A DNA stretch of 64,000 nt from Anaerosporobacter faecicola (GTDB taxonomy: Bacteria > Bacillota > Clostridia > Lachnospirales > Lachnospiraceae). Position 1 is the stretch's first letter, and the number at the start of each line of letters is the position of its first letter. Location: assembly GCF_012070565.1 (NCBI RefSeq), contig NZ_JAAQRO010000026.1:32657-96656 (forward strand), read 5' to 3'. Positions 62,479-64,000 of the stretch are shown here, piece after piece. The notes under the pieces were generated by a model, which did not search any database, had not been told where the DNA came from, and saw nothing but the letters and a program-made list of their open reading frames with translations. The position numbers were made by a program, and so were the translations under genes.

Positions 62479-63810
62479 ATGGATGAGTCATTAATTAAAA
62501 AAGTACCTCCTCATAGTATTGAGGCAGAGCAATCTGTAATCGGCTCCATGATCATGGACAAAGACGCAATTACCACGGCATCTGAAATCATATCGGCAGA
62601 AGACTTTTATCAGCATCAATATGCATTGCTATTTGATGCAATGGTGGAACTTTTTAATGAGGGAAAACCAGTAGACTTGATTACTCTTCAAGAAAAGATG
62701 AAAGAAAAAGAATTACCTTCTGAATTAAGTAGTATAGATTTCATTCGAGATCTTATGGCGGCTGTTCCAACTTCTGCAAATGTGAAATATTATGCCAATA
62801 TTGTAAAAGAAAAAGCAATCTTGCGTAAGTTGATTAAGGTAACCGAAGGAATCGCCAACGAATGCTATTTGAATCGGGAAAAACTTGAAGTCATACTAGA
62901 AGATACAGAAAAACAGGTTTTTGATGTTGTGCAAAATAAAGCATCAGGAGACTTTGTCAGTATTAAGGATATTGTTATTCGAACATTGGAAAGTATTGAG
63001 TCCGCTGCTAAGAATAAAGGTAGTGTAACAGGAATAGCAACGGGATTTTATGATCTTGATTATAAGATGGCAGGATTACAGCCTTCCGATTTGATCTTAG
63101 TGGCAGCCAGACCTTCTATGGGTAAGACGGCATTTGTATTGAATATTGCGGAGTATGTAGCTGTGAAATCCAATATAGCAACTGCAATATTTTCATTGGA
63201 AATGTCAAAGGATCAGTTGGTAAAACGTATTATCTCTATGAACTCAAAAGTTGATTCACAGGCAATTCGTACGGGTGAACTACAGGATGATGACTGGGTA
63301 AAACTTGTGGAGAGTGCTAGGAATATAGGTAACTCCAATCTGATCATCGATGATACCCCTGGTATCTCCATTGGAGAATTACGATCAAAGTGTAGAAAGT
63401 ATAAGCTGGAACATAACCTGGGACTTGTTATTATTGACTACTTACAGTTGATGACAGGTGGCAAGAAAGCGGAATCTAGACAACAGGAAATTTCAGATAT
63501 TTCTCGTTCCTTAAAGGCACTTGCCAGAGAGATTAATGCGCCTGTTATTGCATTATCACAGTTAAGTCGTGCAGTAGAACAACGACCAGATAAGAGACCA
63601 ATGCTCTCCGATCTACGTGAATCTGGAGCCATCGAGCAGGATGCCGATGTTGTTATGTTTATCTATCGTGATGATTACTATAATCATGATTCAGAAGATG
63701 CAGGTGTATCGGAAATTATCATTGGAAAGCAGAGAAATGGTCCAACAGGTACAGTAAAACTTGCTTGGTTATCACAGTTTACAAAGTTTGCAAATCTGGA
63801 GAGACAATAG
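62479..63810 (+). CDS. dnaB: Replicative DNA helicase DnaB
   Basis: 443 aa, full length. N-terminal helical domain (PPHSIEAEQSVIGSM), then the RecA-like motor with Walker A ARPSMGKTAF (about 210-219), Walker B region LVIIDYLQLM and ALSQLSRAVEQR. Unwinds DNA ahead of the fork. AAGGAG precedes the ATG. No intein. It follows gdpP-rplI as in many Firmicutes. Confidence 0.97.
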   Translation: MDESLIKKVPPHSIEAEQSVIGSMIMDKDAITTASEIISAEDFYQHQYALLFDAMVELFNEGKPVDLITLQEKMKEKELPSELSSIDFIRDLMAAVPTSANVKYYANIVKEKAILRKLIKVTEGIANECYLNREKLEVILEDTEKQVFDVVQNKASGDFVSIKDIVIRTLESIESAAKNKGSVTGIATGFYDLDYKMAGLQPSDLILVAARPSMGKTAFVLNIAEYVAVKSNIATAIFSLEMSKDQLVKRIISMNSKVDSQAIRTGELQDDDWVKLVESARNIGNSNLIIDDTPGISIGELRSKCRKYKLEHNLGLVIIDYLQLMTGGKKAESRQQEISDISRSLKALAREINAPVIALSQLSRAVEQRPDKRPMLSDLRESGAIEQDADVVMFIYRDDYYNHDSEDAGVSEIIIGKQRNGPTGTVKLAWLSQFTKFANLERQ

Positions 63811-63880
63811 CAGGGATGGACATATTTTTATTTGTATGGATTCGTTAATAAGATTAATAGTCTTGTATGTTAATTTGATA

Positions 63881-63902
63881 TGCCCCCTGTCAAGTAGACA
63901 GG
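63881..63902. repeat. Possible insertion-sequence end remnant
   Basis: TGCCCCCTGTCAAGTAGACAGG, read as two parts (TGCCC, then CCTGTC-AAGTA-GACAGG, 63886-63902), resembles the terminal-repeat pattern of IS3-family elements (TGNCCCC...GTAGACAG). No transposase gene follows inside the window and no partner end was found. Confidence 0.25.
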
Positions 63903-63929
63903 TTAAATATCTAAAATGAGTGTTTACTG

Positions 63930-63966
63930 AATGACCATACTTCGTATGAGGTATGGTCATTTTTTA
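63930..63966 (+). terminator. Terminator downstream of dnaB
   Basis: AATGACCATAC and GTATGGTCATT arms with loop TTCGTATGAG, then five T. The last 34 bases of the window contain nothing recognised. Confidence 0.88.
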
Positions 63967-64000
63967 TGCACACCATTTTTCTTTGTATTTTTTGATTCGT

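Overview
The window is chromosomal DNA of a low-GC, endospore-forming, anaerobic Firmicute, most likely a Lachnospiraceae/Clostridium-type organism. The evidence is AT-rich sequence, strong AGGAGG-type ribosome sites, many T-tailed intrinsic terminators, a V/A-type ATPase, SpoIID and a SpoIIQ-like protein, a fermentative 2-hydroxyacid dehydrogenase, and clostridial gene blocks (dnaX-ybaB-recR, DUF951/rpsF-ssb-rpsR, gdpP-rplI-dnaB). I do not assign a species. No prophage, CRISPR array, rRNA or intact transposase was seen. One tRNA (Lys, CTT) is present.

Layout. 0.5-9.2 kb: a nine-gene V/A-type ATPase operon on the minus strand, in transcriptional order G-C-I-K-F-E-A-B-D, preceded (to its left) by an array of about 14 degenerate 13-bp repeats. 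9.7-12.3 kb: trmB, a 46-aa basic protein, trxA and an AI-2E-family permease. 12.5-18.4 kb: tRNA-Lys, a lactate/2-hydroxyacid dehydrogenase with a pentanucleotide microsatellite in its leader, a complete FokI-like type IIS restriction-modification system (two-domain adenine methyltransferase, then a FokI homologue), and a YfcE-like phosphodiesterase. 18.4-26.6 kb: cobalamin adenosyltransferase, rhomboid protease, flavodoxin-SCP2 fusion, a small histidine kinase followed by four hairpins with the same loop, HIT protein, murG, a TSCPD protein with a radical-SAM/SPASM protein, and mtnN.

26.7-47.8 kb: a three-TM coiled-coil protein of unknown function, pgi, a MATE pump, a zinc-uptake operon (zur-like fur gene, znuA, znuC, znuB) behind a 51-nt palindrome, a small conserved protein, a two-component system, a large solute-binding lipoprotein, the niacin repressor niaR, a PTS EIIC-like membrane protein, 6-phosphofructokinase, dnaX-ybaB-recR, spoIID and a spoIIQ-like gene. 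47.9-64 kb: PAP2 phosphatase, a candidate structured RNA, two convergent secreted proteins (PPC-like and Ig-like), a TrhA/hemolysin III protein, DUF951, rpsF-ssb-rpsR, an XRE regulator/membrane protein pair with paired operators, an Asn/Thr/Gly-rich lipoprotein, pullulanase, a cold-shock gene with a long folded leader, and gdpP-rplI-dnaB.

The most notable items are the FokI-type system with two GGATG sites at the predicted transcription start of its own methylase gene, the four consecutive hairpins sharing the loop TTGGGAG (CTCCCAA on the other strand) at 21.4-21.6 kb, and the candidate ncRNA at about 49.0 kb. The rest is mostly core housekeeping, with short regulatory features resolved around it.
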